Numbered from the stretch's first letter, positions 16,859 to 26,276 are shown. The stretch: 64,000 nt of DNA from Gracilibacillus oryzae (GCF_009498735.1 NZ_ML762434.1:1-64000), one strand, 5' to 3'. Numbers and translations are program-made. Notes: a model not told the origin generated them from the letters alone.

Positions 16859-17463
16859 ACGACACACAACTAAAAAATCAAAGGCTATTCAAGTTTATAT
16901 GGAACACCATTACAACCATTAGTTTAATCGGTTGTATTCTCTTTTTCATTTATGGGATCAAGAGTGAACTTTTTTACTCACAAGAAGCATTAGAAGACTT
17001 TCTCAAACAGTTTGGTGTATGGGCACCTTTGCTTTTTGTCGCCCTTCAATTTGTCCAGGTGATTATACCAATCGTACCAGGCGGGATCAGCTGCCTTGGC
17101 GGTATTTTAGTTTTCGGACCTGTTATGGGATTGATTTATAATTATGTTGGAATTTGTTTAGGTTCCATTGCAGCGTTTCTCATTGCGAAGAAGTACGGCG
17201 ACACCGTTATGTACTTTTTGTTTAAACCCAAACTGCGGGAGAAATATCGCCGCTGGGTTGACGATCGGAGATTTGGACTTTTTTTTACAATCATGATTTT
17301 CTCTCCGATTGCACCAGATGATTTTCTCTGTTATTTAGCTGGCACAACTAAGATGTCATTAACAAGATTCACCATCATTATATTAGTCGGAAAACCATTG
17401 CCAATTGCTATCTACAGCTTTGGACTTGAGTTGATTTTCCGTTATATCGTTACTTTCTTTTAA
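16855..17463 (+). CDS. TVP38/TMEM64 (DedA superfamily) membrane protein
   Basis: 202 residues with a VTT/SNARE-associated domain: N-terminal TM at about 18-38, then re-entrant/TM segments around PGGISCLGGILVFGPVMGLIYNYVG and GSIAAFLIAKKYG, a basic loop (KLREKYRRWVDDRRFG) and FSPIAPDDFLCYLAG near the C-terminal helices. DedA/TVP38-type proteins are implicated in lipid transport or scrambling. The ATG overlaps the upstream glycosyltransferase stop (ATGA) and another lipid glycosyltransferase follows 25 bases later, so a role in moving glycolipid or its precursors across the membrane is a reasonable inference. Confidence 0.85.
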   Translation: MNDTQLKNQRLFKFIWNTITTISLIGCILFFIYGIKSELFYSQEALEDFLKQFGVWAPLLFVALQFVQVIIPIVPGGISCLGGILVFGPVMGLIYNYVGICLGSIAAFLIAKKYGDTVMYFLFKPKLREKYRRWVDDRRFGLFFTIMIFSPIAPDDFLCYLAGTTKMSLTRFTIIILVGKPLPIAIYSFGLELIFRYIVTFF

Positions 17464-17488
17464 CAGTTAACACAAGGGGGATTTGAGT

Positions 17489-18520
17489 GTGAAAGTTTTA
17501 TTGTACGCAGGGTCATTAAATCTTGTGAATAAAAGCGGGATTGGTCAGGCGATCCGTCATCAGAAGAAAGCATTAGAACATTTAAATATTACACATACAA
17601 CCGATAGGAAAGAGGATTTTGACATCGTACATTTAAACACGATTTTCCCTAATTCTTTATTGATGAGCTGGTGGGCAAAAAGAAAAGGCAAGAAAGTTGT
17701 CTATTATGCTCACTCTACAATGGACGATTTCCGCAATTCTTTTATTGGTTCGAACCTGATCGCACCATTCTTTAAAAAATGGATTTCTTTTTGTTACAAA
17801 AGTGGAGATATTATTATCACACCGACAGAATATTCAAAGTCCATCCTTGATACTTATGGTTTGGACCGCCCTATTTTCAGCCTTTCCAATGGAATAGATA
17901 CTCAATTTTTCCAAAGGAATGCTGAAGCAAGAGACAGGTTCCGCAAAAAATATAATATAGATGATAAGGAAAAAGTAGTCATCTCTGTCGGACACTTTAT
18001 GGAGCGAAAAGGAATTGATGATTTTATTGAGTTAGCAAAACAATTGCCGGAGTACAAATTCTACTGGTTTGGCCATACAAGCATGAATCTTGTTCCAGCA
18101 AAGATAAAGAAAGCAATGAGGCAGGAGATCCCTAACCTGTATTTTCCAGGGTTTATTAACCGTGAGGATCTGCGCGATGCTTATTGTGGCAGTGATTTAT
18201 TTCTCTTCCTGACACACGAAGAAACAGAAGGCATTGTCCTGCTTGAAGCATTAGCTGCAAAAATACCAATCCTTGTCCGCGACATACCGATTTATGAACA
18301 ATGGCTTACTGACAATATTCATGTCTACAAAGCAAAACAGTTTGATTCGTTTAAAGAGCAAATTGCCAACATTGTCGAACAGAAAGCAACAGATCTGACA
18401 GACAATGGGTACAAGCTTGCTTTGGAGAAGGATATTACCAATATCAGCAAAAGACTAGTCGAATTATATTATGTGAGTGATAAGGCAACAGCGGAGAATG
18501 AAAGAGCCGCAGAACGATAA
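17489..18520 (+). CDS. GT4 glycosyltransferase, CpoA-like diglycosyl-DAG synthase
   Basis: 343-residue GT4 enzyme strongly reminiscent of streptococcal CpoA, which adds a second sugar to monoglucosyl-diacylglycerol. Shared features: VLLYAGSLNLVNKSGIGQAI opening, DIVHLNT, YYAHSTMDDFRNSF-SNLIAPFFKKWI, ITPTEYSKS, SLSNGID and the C-terminal E-x7-E (HEETEGIVLLEALAAK). The second sugar (galactose or glucose) cannot be told from sequence. I start at GTG 17489, eight bases after AAGGGGG; a TTG two codons upstream is too close to that site. Ends the glycolipid operon ahead of a hairpin at 18556. Confidence 0.82.
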   Translation: MKVLLYAGSLNLVNKSGIGQAIRHQKKALEHLNITHTTDRKEDFDIVHLNTIFPNSLLMSWWAKRKGKKVVYYAHSTMDDFRNSFIGSNLIAPFFKKWISFCYKSGDIIITPTEYSKSILDTYGLDRPIFSLSNGIDTQFFQRNAEARDRFRKKYNIDDKEKVVISVGHFMERKGIDDFIELAKQLPEYKFYWFGHTSMNLVPAKIKKAMRQEIPNLYFPGFINREDLRDAYCGSDLFLFLTHEETEGIVLLEALAAKIPILVRDIPIYEQWLTDNIHVYKAKQFDSFKEQIANIVEQKATDLTDNGYKLALEKDITNISKRLVELYYVSDKATAENERAAER

Positions 18521-18555
18521 TCGCGTTTGGACAGAGAAATATCGTAATGAACCAG

Positions 18556-18603
18556 CAGCATCCTTTTCTTGACATTAGTCAATGTGAAAAAAGGGTGCTG
18601 TTT
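18556..18603 (+). terminator. Terminator of the glycolipid operon
   Basis: CAGCATCCTTTT pairs with AAAAAAGGGTGCTG (one G-T pair), with a smaller CATT/AATG pairing inside the loop, then TTT. Lies between the CpoA-like gene and the HAD phosphatase gene. Confidence 0.6.
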
Positions 18604-18645
18604 ATCAGCTTTTAAAAAAATCCATTTTATCAGGAGGAGATCTAT

Positions 18646-19182
18646 TTGCCAAAAGCAATTTTCATCGATCGGGATGGTACAATCGGAGGAACAGATAAGG
18701 TTGTTTATCCAGGTGAATTTCAACTCTTTCCCTTTGTTGACAACACTATATCGAGATTAAAAGAGGCCGGAAACCTTATTTTCTCTTTTACAAATCAACC
18801 AGGAATCTCCAGAGGAGAAGCAACCAGAGAAGACTTTGAAAAAGAACTGAAAAGCTTTGGATTTGATCAGATCTATCTATGCCCCCATCAGCATAATGAA
18901 GGTTGTCTGTGCCGAAAACCTTCCGCTGCAATGCTGTCTCAAGCTGCATTAGAAAATGATTTGAATCTAACAGAATGCATCGTCATTGGTGACAGGTGGA
19001 CAGATATGCTTGCAGCCCAAGAAGCAGGTTGTATGAAAATCTTAGTCAAAACAGGTGCTGGAGCAGAAGCTTTTCAGAAATATAAAAATAACGATTATTA
19101 TGGTAAATATGCTGAAGTAACTCCTGACTATATCGCATCAAATTTTAAAGAGGCTGTTGATTGGGTTATTTCCGCTACATAA
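18646..19182 (+). CDS. HAD-IIIA phosphatase, GmhB-like
   Basis: 178-residue haloacid-dehalogenase phosphatase. Nucleophile motif FIDRDGT with D8 and D10; motif II in FSFTNQPG; zinc-binding loop C79-x-H81...C87-x-C89 followed by RKP, typical of GmhB-type (D-glycero-D-manno-heptose 1,7-bisphosphate phosphatase) proteins; motif IV GDRWTD at 115-120. Members in Gram-positives act on varied sugar phosphates or nucleotides; no heptose genes are nearby, so the substrate is open. TTG start seven bases after CAGGAGGAG. Confidence 0.82.
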   Translation: MPKAIFIDRDGTIGGTDKVVYPGEFQLFPFVDNTISRLKEAGNLIFSFTNQPGISRGEATREDFEKELKSFGFDQIYLCPHQHNEGCLCRKPSAAMLSQAALENDLNLTECIVIGDRWTDMLAAQEAGCMKILVKTGAGAEAFQKYKNNDYYGKYAEVTPDYIASNFKEAVDWVISAT

Positions 19183-19220
19183 TGATGGTAGAAGGATTTA
19201 TTGAAGACAGGGAAGTCACC

Positions 19221-19799
19221 TCAAGCTCTTTTGTTATTAGTTTTTTCATTTAATAACACTTTTTCTTCGATATATGCATAGGCTTTTTTTATTTCTTGTG
19301 CATAATCTTGTGTAATTTCGAAAAAATTGGCACTATGAGCTATACAATTGTTTCTCAGTTCCGCATGTTCTGCGATAAATTGGCTGATCGGACGTTCTTC
19401 CTCCCCTCTTTTTTCAATAATGTTTCGATAGGGAACAATATGGGAGGCAAAATGCTGTTCAATGTAATCTGCTGAAAAAAGCAGATAAAGAGAAACAATA
19501 TCATCTGGATAGATCTTTCGTAATGATTCCACCTGTTCTGGCAACATGTAGCAGCCTTCGATAACAGCATGTTGCTGATTTTCTATCATTGTTTTAATCA
19601 TTTCCCTTACTATCGGCCATAATTTTTCTGCTATCTTTTCTTCACTGTCTTCAGGCGTAAACCCGCAATTCTTATCACTTCGGTAAATGCCCATCTTCAG
19701 ATGATCAATCGAATAATAAGGAACATGATATTTCTCCAAAAGTTTCTGGGCCATATTCGTTTTTCCTGTACAACTGACCCCGCCGATTAAAATAATCAT
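19221..19799 (-). CDS. P-loop kinase-like ATPase
   Basis: 192 residues with an N-terminal Walker A (GGVSCTGKT, 6-14) and an adenylate-kinase-like NMP kinase layout: acceptor-site segment YYSIDHLKMGIYRS, then HAVIEGCYMLPEQV and a lid-like region with RNIIEKRGEEERP. It probably phosphorylates a small metabolite, but I cannot name the substrate. ATG start after GAAGGAGAGATATAGTA. Convergent with the HAD phosphatase gene 39 bases away; no terminator is obvious between them. Confidence 0.7.
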   Translation of the reverse strand: MIILIGGVSCTGKTNMAQKLLEKYHVPYYSIDHLKMGIYRSDKNCGFTPEDSEEKIAEKLWPIVREMIKTMIENQQHAVIEGCYMLPEQVESLRKIYPDDIVSLYLLFSADYIEQHFASHIVPYRNIIEKRGEEERPISQFIAEHAELRNNCIAHSANFFEITQDYAQEIKKAYAYIEEKVLLNEKTNNKRA

Positions 19800-19917
19800 T
19801 ACTATATCTCTCCTTCGAGAAGTTTTATTCCGCCCAAGGCTGCTTCACTTAATTCTCAAATATATCTGGCGCCAAATCCCGCCACATCAATAAGGCTAAA
19901 TTTGCTTACTACTCTAT

Positions 19918-21018
19918 TCATTTAAGATCCCTTTTCGCTAAATAATCAGTGACTGTCTCAAAAAACAGGTGTGATTGATCCATTTTAAAGTAAATGGAAC
20001 GGATGATTTTCTTCAAACCAAATAGTTGGCGAATCTCGACAGGTTCATTTAATTCAATCACATAGGGAATTGGCTCTTGTTCGAGACCATGCAGTGCAAG
20101 CGAGATACTCTCACGGTCTTTTGCTGTTTCTTTTGGTGATTTCTCATTTTTTCTTAGTTCACTAATTTGTTCCCATGTGATAAAACCATATTGTCTTATC
20201 CCTTTTTGAAAATGAAGCCCTTTTTCATCAAGTACTACTGGTGACAGACGAATGGCCTGATAATCAGCGATAATAAACAATAATGCAAATATATCAAAGA
20301 ATGTCAGAATCCATGCAGCAACATGGCTAACCTGTGAAACTAAAATGTGGACAGCGATAACTTCAAGCACCATTGCATGGACAAGCATAAAAAATACACC
20401 TTGATAGCCGCCATCTTTATGGAAAGTAAAGGTATGTCCGCTATCCGCAACAGGAGCTTTTTTCCGCCAGCTGAACAGACTATAGTAGATTGCCGCAATA
20501 TCTGTAGCAAAAACCCTTAATATCAGCTGGAATTTATTGATGTGTTTATTTTTAAAAGTAAAGGTTTTGACAATCGCAACGGAAAAACTGCTTAGAAAAT
20601 GATAATGCTGTTTCTTTTCGGTGTGATAACTTTGAATAAGCCTTGGCATTCTTCTTACAATAGCGATAAATAAAATAACTTCAACCAAAATGACAGCAGC
20701 TTCTAACATAATGACAGAATAATTAAAATAGGTGAGGTATCCATCAGCTTCATTTGGAATCATCCAATTAGCGAGAAGCAATCCCCAGAAGATAAATGCA
20801 CACAACACAAGCCATGATACTCTTTTCTTAAAGCCAAGAAAATAGATTGCTAATGGCAGAATGATCACAAGATCAATCGCTGTACCAATCCCAACCAAAT
20901 CATCAACAGGACCGACCAGCTGCACCTGCATGACGAGATAATTGGGTACTAGAATAATGAGCAAAAATATGATAATGCGCTTCCAATCAATATTGTTTAC
21001 TGGAAAAGTTCCAACCAT
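19918..21018 (-). CDS. Polytopic membrane protein of unknown function
   Basis: 366 residues. About five membrane segments in the first 130 residues (WKRIIIFLLIILVPNYLVM, IDLVIILPLAIYFLGF, WLVLCAFIFWGLLLANW and others), a soluble stretch, two more membrane segments near 205-255 and a C-terminal cytoplasmic domain of about 105 residues with a PH-like look (AIRLSPVVLDEKGLHFQKG, then a W-E-Q-I-S-E-L strand). I do not recognise a catalytic motif. Similar Bacillus proteins have carried unreliable names such as beta-carotene monooxygenase, which I do not adopt. Monocistronic by layout. Confidence 0.6.
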   Translation of the reverse strand: MVGTFPVNNIDWKRIIIFLLIILVPNYLVMQVQLVGPVDDLVGIGTAIDLVIILPLAIYFLGFKKRVSWLVLCAFIFWGLLLANWMIPNEADGYLTYFNYSVIMLEAAVILVEVILFIAIVRRMPRLIQSYHTEKKQHYHFLSSFSVAIVKTFTFKNKHINKFQLILRVFATDIAAIYYSLFSWRKKAPVADSGHTFTFHKDGGYQGVFFMLVHAMVLEVIAVHILVSQVSHVAAWILTFFDIFALLFIIADYQAIRLSPVVLDEKGLHFQKGIRQYGFITWEQISELRKNEKSPKETAKDRESISLALHGLEQEPIPYVIELNEPVEIRQLFGLKKIIRSIYFKMDQSHLFFETVTDYLAKRDLK

Positions 21019-21153
21019 TTTATCCCTCTTCTCCCTTTTTCCATTTATTATATAGGAATTAGATGGGGAATTTCAGGTTTTTTTAATGAAAGTCCGAAAA
21101 TGTTCACAAGTGTATAAAGAAGAGTGAATATGCACTTAAAAAAACTACAAAAA

Positions 21154-21184
21154 AACCGACAGAACTATCTCCATTCTGTCGGTT
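21154..21184 (-). terminator. Terminator of the MBL-fold hydrolase gene
   Basis: ACCGACAGAA pairs perfectly with TTCTGTCGGT around a nine-base loop, followed on the minus strand by a run of T. It lies a few bases past the stop of the metallo-hydrolase gene. Confidence 0.85.
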
Positions 21185-21191
21185 TTCTCTA

Positions 21192-21962
21192 TTAAAATTT
21201 GAATGATTCTCCATTTTCTGCTACTTCTACGCTAGAAGCGAATCCATTTTCTTCAATAAAGCTTTTCAGTTCAGCTTTGGATAATGTCCAGTGGTTTACA
21301 GCTTCCATATGGACAGCAATAATTTTTGCATCTGGTGCCGCGTTGTGCACTTCTTTGACATCCTCTGTGCTCATTACAAGTGATCCACCTTGAACAAATT
21401 GGTTGTCTCCAGCATTGACGATAATCACTTCTGGATTATGCTTAGCGATTTCTTGTTGCACCCCATCATACCAAACAGTATCTCCAGCAACATACAATGT
21501 TTTCTCTGATTCATGCTTGAATACAATACCACATACATGTCCAGCCGCTTTCAGGATTTCTCCTCTGCCGTGCTCGCCTTGTGTTTTAACTAACTGGATA
21601 CCTTCAAAAGTGGTCTCTTCTGATAGAACTTCTACGTTTTTGAAACCAGCATCGCGGATAGCAGTTGCATCTTCTTCGTTTTGCGTAAACAGTTTAATTT
21701 CTTTAGGCATCATTTCTTTCGCTGCTTCATCCCAATGGTCAGGGTGAGTATGTGTCACGATAACTGCATCTACATTAATAATATCGCTAACAGATACTGG
21801 AAGATCTTCTAAAGGAAAGTTTTGATCTCCTTGCGGCGCATCTGGAGATGGATTTGGCATCGGAGGATAAGCACCCTTGTCTGCCAGCATCGGATCAATC
21901 AGGAATTTTTTCCCTGCATATTCGACAATAATAGTTGCATTACGTATTTCTTGTATCTTCAT
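21192..21962 (-). CDS. MBL-fold metallo-hydrolase
   Basis: 256-residue metallo-beta-lactamase-fold protein. Metal motif THTHPDHWD at 70-78, further ligands in GEHGRG, AGDTVW and VHMEAVNHW near the C-terminus. The family resembles UlaG/YddR-type hydrolases; substrate unknown. Complete, with ATG start after an AAAAGGAGTTTTTATAG site and a strong terminator. Apparently monocistronic; no neighbour points to a pathway. Confidence 0.85.
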   Translation of the reverse strand: MKIQEIRNATIIVEYAGKKFLIDPMLADKGAYPPMPNPSPDAPQGDQNFPLEDLPVSVSDIINVDAVIVTHTHPDHWDEAAKEMMPKEIKLFTQNEEDATAIRDAGFKNVEVLSEETTFEGIQLVKTQGEHGRGEILKAAGHVCGIVFKHESEKTLYVAGDTVWYDGVQQEIAKHNPEVIIVNAGDNQFVQGGSLVMSTEDVKEVHNAAPDAKIIAVHMEAVNHWTLSKAELKSFIEENGFASSVEVAENGESFKF

Positions 21963-22159
21963 CTATAAAAACTCCTTTTAATATAAATTCATATTAACTG
22001 CTACATGTCTATTCTAACCTGTCTCCACCCGAGCGTTACAGAGATTAAATAAAGAGTTTTGCCCTTTTCACTTTATTATTTAAATTGTTTCACTAAATAA
22101 ATCCGTGTTGGAAATATATTTGATCAATAAGGTATAATAAAACTTGGGAGTGGATGATA

Positions 22160-23278
22160 ATGAATAAAAAAGATATTGCTGCAATTCGCAGACAATTTAA
22201 AGTGGAAAATGATTTATTGAGAATACACGATATTTACAATGTTTATATTATGAAAGAATCGAGCGACATTTATCATCAGGAATTCCAGCCTTTTTCTTTG
22301 CTTGAACAAGACCAGCAAGAGCTATTTATGACTAATTTTAAAAAAGTGCTGACAGGTAATTTAGATGAAAAACTATTTGAACTCAAATTCCAGTCCAATA
22401 TAGAAAATTCCAGTCAGCTGATTTTACATAAAGGATTACTTAGTGGAGAAGTAACAGAATGGCAGACGCAAATGCTTGAGCTTGTTGAGAAAATGCTGCA
22501 TGAAAGACAGTATGAAGTAGATATTGTTGTTACATTTATCCGCGCTGAATATATGAAACCAATGAAACGAAGCAATGAGGAAACAGAAGAAAGTGACCGG
22601 GATTCCGTCTACTCGCATCCCTTTATCCTCTGCAGTATCAATAAAACACAAGATCCGAAAAAAGAGCTTCACTTCGATTATGTTGAGAAGGAGTTCAAAT
22701 ACCATGTTGTGGTGGATCCTGTGATTAATCTGAATGCACCTATTGGAGGGTTTTTATTCCCATGTTTCACGGACAATGAGCCTGATCCGGAATTTATTGA
22801 AGATGTCCTCAACGCAGAAGAAACACTTACTGCAAAAGATGATAAAATTGTTTTCGAAGAAGTTGTCAGAGATGCTGTCGGCCATCAAATCAGTACAGAA
22901 AAACTCGCGAATATGTATGAGGAAATTAACCGTGTGGTCGAAGAAAATGAAGAGGGAGATACACCAAAGCTTGATTACAGAGATGTAGAAAAAGTTCTTA
23001 AGACAAGCGGGATTGATGATGTTACTCCGGAGAAAGTAGAAACTGCCTTCAAAAATGTCCTTGATGACGAAAAATATGAGCTGAAAGCACGAAATATTGT
23101 ACCAAAATTCACATCTAAATCAATTAAAATAAACACAAAAGTAGCCAACATTGCTGTAAGTCCCCAAGATCTGAAATTCGTCAAACAAATTCAGCTGGAT
23201 GGTAAACGTTATTTAATGATCGAGGTAGAAGAAGAAACGATTGTCGATGGATTTACGATGATTCCGGAAGCATTTTAA
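22160..23278 (+). CDS. DUF4317 family protein
   Basis: 372 residues, soluble and rich in acidic residues, matching DUF4317 in length and in its opening (MNKKDIAAIRRQFK) and its central FDYVEKEFKYHVVVDPVINLNAPIGGFLFPCF region. No enzymatic motif is recognised; the C-terminal part (330-372) ends in VEEETIVDGFTMIPEAF. I prefer the second ATG (22160), nine bases after GGAG, over the one at 22154. Its stop is directly followed by a degenerate copy of the dispersed repeat element. Confidence 0.8.
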   Translation: MNKKDIAAIRRQFKVENDLLRIHDIYNVYIMKESSDIYHQEFQPFSLLEQDQQELFMTNFKKVLTGNLDEKLFELKFQSNIENSSQLILHKGLLSGEVTEWQTQMLELVEKMLHERQYEVDIVVTFIRAEYMKPMKRSNEETEESDRDSVYSHPFILCSINKTQDPKKELHFDYVEKEFKYHVVVDPVINLNAPIGGFLFPCFTDNEPDPEFIEDVLNAEETLTAKDDKIVFEEVVRDAVGHQISTEKLANMYEEINRVVEENEEGDTPKLDYRDVEKVLKTSGIDDVTPEKVETAFKNVLDDEKYELKARNIVPKFTSKSIKINTKVANIAVSPQDLKFVKQIQLDGKRYLMIEVEEETIVDGFTMIPEAF

Positions 23279-23287
23279 GGGAAAGAT

Positions 23288-23479
23288 GTTGAGACAAAAA
23301 TAGTTTGGCCATACTGTACCACCGCCCCCCGGTAAAGACAGATCTACTCAAGAGACGTTTGCTTGAGTAGATCCATTGGATGCAAGCGAGTATTCCCCCA
23401 ACGGTATTGGCATCACTATCTATATAAGTACTTATTGTTCGTCTTTTAGTCTGTTTTGTTCTGTATAAAATGTCTCTAC
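23288..23479 (+). repeat. Internally deleted copy (B) of the dispersed element
   Basis: Left end GTTGAGACAAAAATAGTTTGG and right end (read in reverse) GTAGAGACATTTTATA form terminal inverted repeats. The middle keeps GCGAGTATTCCCCCAACGGT and TAAGTACTTATTGTTCG-type blocks found at the right side of the copy at 30258-30715, but most of the centre is replaced by a perfect 12-base hairpin GATCTACTCAAG / CTTGAGTAGATC (23341-23373). The right terminal repeat overlaps the stop codon of uvsE. Confidence 0.7.
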
Positions 23480-24441
23480 TTTAATTCAAACGTCGATCCA
23501 TTGATCATTTTAACGTCATCCCTTAGTTGGATTTGTTTTATCAGCTTAAATAGTGCTGCATCTTTTTGCTTTGCCTCGATCATGCAATCAATTTGCGGCA
23601 CTGTGCCGTTTATTTCTTTTAAAAAGTCAAAGAACATGTCGATATCAATATAATCTGCATGGTGTCGTATCTTTTCATTATCTTTCGGACTGGATATATG
23701 CATTTTGACTGGTAGGTTGGAATGCTTCCATGTCTGCAAAATACGGACCCAGTTTTCTGCCCAATTTTCCGTTTTGTGATGGACTATGTGATGATGATAG
23801 TCAAACACAAGGGGGATTCCTAATTTTTCGCATAAAAACAGGGTATCATCAAGTGTAAATGAGGTATCATCATTTTCCAGCATGATCATCTTTTGAATGG
23901 CACTTGGAACGACCATCCAGTTATCAACAAATCGTTCCAGTGATTTCTCTGTTTCTTTGTAGTTTCCGCCAACATGCATCACACAGCGGTGCTCAGGATC
24001 AATTCCCATTCCTTTCAGTAATAAATAATGCATTTTTAATGTCTTTACTGAATTTTTCAATACTTCCTCTTTAACAGAATTCAGCAGGACAAAATGATCC
24101 GGATGAAAGTCAACACGCATCTGGTGCCGCTGCACAAACTCTCCTATCTCTTTTAATTTCTCCTTAAGTGGCTTGATATAATTCCAATCAGGCAGTTCTT
24201 CATGGTTCGCTAATGGAATCAATCTTGATGTCAGTCGGTAGAAGAAGATATCTGAGGCTGCATTATGCTTCAGAATTCTTGATGTGTTATGTAAATTATC
24301 TAAGGCAATTCGCTCTAATTTGCGAATGGCCGCCTCTCTGTCACGAATCTTTTCGAATTGCTTAAAGGTCATCGTCTGGGATGGTGAGGCATTTTTAATA
24401 TATTTACTCATTGCAACATAGCCAAGGCGAACAATGGTCAT
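23476..24441 (-). CDS. uvsE: UV damage endonuclease UvsE
   Basis: 321-residue UVDE-family TIM-barrel endonuclease that nicks DNA 5' of UV photoproducts. Family signatures: RLGYVAMS at the N-terminus, RVDFHPDHFVLLNS, CVMHVGGNYKETEKSLERF, MLENDDTSFT and PLVFDYHHHIVHH, providing the His/Asp/Glu metal ligands. Length fits bacterial members. ATG start preceded by CCGGAGGT. No LexA box was seen upstream. The last codon and stop lie within the terminal repeat of a dispersed element (23471-23479). Confidence 0.92.
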   Translation of the reverse strand: MTIVRLGYVAMSKYIKNASPSQTMTFKQFEKIRDREAAIRKLERIALDNLHNTSRILKHNAASDIFFYRLTSRLIPLANHEELPDWNYIKPLKEKLKEIGEFVQRHQMRVDFHPDHFVLLNSVKEEVLKNSVKTLKMHYLLLKGMGIDPEHRCVMHVGGNYKETEKSLERFVDNWMVVPSAIQKMIMLENDDTSFTLDDTLFLCEKLGIPLVFDYHHHIVHHKTENWAENWVRILQTWKHSNLPVKMHISSPKDNEKIRHHADYIDIDMFFDFLKEINGTVPQIDCMIEAKQKDAALFKLIKQIQLRDDVKMINGSTFELK

Positions 24442-24583
24442 TTTTACCTCCGGGTTATTTTTGAATGTTTTTACCTATAGCTTTGCCTAATAGAGAGGAA
24501 ATTATTATGTAAGTCACTATAATATTATACGGAGTTAAAATATCATCCATCATATTCATTGCATTAGGGGATTACAGACACTG

Positions 24584-25312
24584 TCATAATGTCAGTGCTT
24601 TTCGGTTAATATCGATTAATACATTGTTGATCTTTTTATAATCGGCTGTGGCGGGCAATGCAGATTGTTCCCCCGCTGTCTTTAATTCATCGTTATATAT
24701 ATCAATCATCTCCAGTGCCTCTTTTAAAGAATATTTTCCATTCCGGCAATCAAGCAACAACTTCCGATTCGGTCTGTATGTACAAAAATCGCCTGTATTC
24801 AATATTTCGATCGCACTTGTCAGAAGCCTGATACTGTGCATAAAAAGCTTAGTATCATATTTACCATCATGATCTGCCCCATTTTTCAGCTTTTGAATTT
24901 GCGAGTACGCATAGCCGCTAAACCGCTTTTGAATATATTTAGACAAAAAAAGATGCCGATTATCTATTAACACTTGCCCAGATTCTGTTACTTTCAGGTA
25001 ATCTTCTGGACGGACAAACAAAAGTTCAATATTATTCGGCACACCTTGCATCGCATCTTTGACAAATTTGTTAATATGCATAATGATAATGTCAACATCA
25101 TCTTTCGTGTTTTTAAAATTCTTGCCGCCTGTTGTATTGTATTCATTGAATGATTGTAAGCCAAGATAATAATCTACTGGCGGGATACAAATGCCTTTAT
25201 AGTCGCGATCAGATTGGGCTGTGTTTGTTCCATAGGCATAACTGCCAACAGGCGCTAACAGGATTGTTCTATCCTCAAGCCAGTCAATATTCGAAGCTTC
25301 TATCTCTTTCAT
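24584..25312 (-). CDS. Nucleotidyltransferase-superfamily protein (YcgL-like)
   Basis: 242 residues with the polymerase-beta nucleotidyltransferase signature GSYAYGTNTAQSDRDYKG (about 23-40): G-S followed by the S-D-x-D metal-binding pair, and a third acidic cluster DDVDIIIM near 71-78. The remainder is helical. Equivalent to B. subtilis YcgL-type proteins, whose nucleotide acceptor is unknown. ATG start after AAGGAGAGACACAA. Precedes the YoaK-like gene in the opposite sense of reading order by 22 bases, so the two minus-strand genes may form one transcript. Confidence 0.82.
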   Translation of the reverse strand: MKEIEASNIDWLEDRTILLAPVGSYAYGTNTAQSDRDYKGICIPPVDYYLGLQSFNEYNTTGGKNFKNTKDDVDIIIMHINKFVKDAMQGVPNNIELLFVRPEDYLKVTESGQVLIDNRHLFLSKYIQKRFSGYAYSQIQKLKNGADHDGKYDTKLFMHSIRLLTSAIEILNTGDFCTYRPNRKLLLDCRNGKYSLKEALEMIDIYNDELKTAGEQSALPATADYKKINNVLIDINRKALTL

Positions 25313-25334
25313 TTGTGTCTCTCCTTATGTTCGA

Positions 25335-26051
25335 TCAAAAATCGATTCCCTTCTTTTTAACAGGTTTACGGAAATAGCCTTTATCCTTATGGTAAAGAAT
25401 TAGTGCAACAAATAAAATCGCTGCTGCAATCCAGATAGAGATGTAACCTAAATAGGTTGTGGAAATCGTACCAATAAGGGCACCAATCAGGAATGCTAGT
25501 ATAATCAGAATAAATTTCTTTGATCTTTCCTTCGCTTCCTTGTCTTTATCGACTATTGCGGAATAGGCTGCTTGAAAGGCTGTGCGCAGGTTCCCTGTCG
25601 TCATAGTCGAGTTGTATGACCACTTATCCAGATAGTTGAATGTAGATATTTGAACAGACGAAACAAAAGAAATACTTACTGTCACAACCATATTCGGTAT
25701 ACTGCCAGGCAATAGCCCGACAATGATTAACACAACACATTCCAGTAATAGAATTGTTCTTCTGTAACTATACAGCCAATTTCTCAAGTTGGATTTCTTA
25801 AAAAGCTCCGCTACTATAACACCTAGAAAAAAAGCGAGGATCGGCGGAATATATATAAGGCAGTTCTTCCATTCACCAGTTCCTATATTTATTGCAAGTA
25901 AGACAATATTGGCTGTCTGCGCATTTGCGAATACTCCGTCCCTGCTGATAAACGTATACGCATCAAGAAATCCCCCGACTAGTGTTAACAAAAATGCAAG
26001 ATATACCGAGTTTGATGACAATGAAGGAATAATTGTATGTTTATTTTCCAT
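25335..26051 (-). CDS. YoaK/DUF1275 family membrane protein
   Basis: 238 residues with about six membrane helices. DUF1275 features: LTLVGGFLDAYTFISRDGVFANAQTANIVLLA-type N-terminal region, ending TGNLRTA near the middle. Function unknown, possibly transport. The ATG at 26051 follows AAAGGAGAT by eight bases; the open frame extends 30 codons upstream but without family resemblance. Probably the promoter-proximal gene of a pair with the YcgL-like gene (22-base gap). Confidence 0.85.
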   Translation of the reverse strand: MENKHTIIPSLSSNSVYLAFLLTLVGGFLDAYTFISRDGVFANAQTANIVLLAINIGTGEWKNCLIYIPPILAFFLGVIVAELFKKSNLRNWLYSYRRTILLLECVVLIIVGLLPGSIPNMVVTVSISFVSSVQISTFNYLDKWSYNSTMTTGNLRTAFQAAYSAIVDKDKEAKERSKKFILIILAFLIGALIGTISTTYLGYISIWIAAAILFVALILYHKDKGYFRKPVKKKGIDF

Positions 26052-26276
26052 TACCCTATCTCCTTTATCCCAGGAAGATATCCTGCCCGATTTCCTCTCT
26101 TTCATCATAATCTCCTGTTCCCGCCATTTCAAATTATTCAAAGAAAGAATAGGACGATCTTTCCCATACCTGACGAAGAATTTTGATGTTTAAAAGACTT
26201 TTATTCTTCATTTCTCTAATTTCGGGTGCGGCTTTTGATGTTTATACATATCTATCCCATACTCTTTCCTAAAAAA

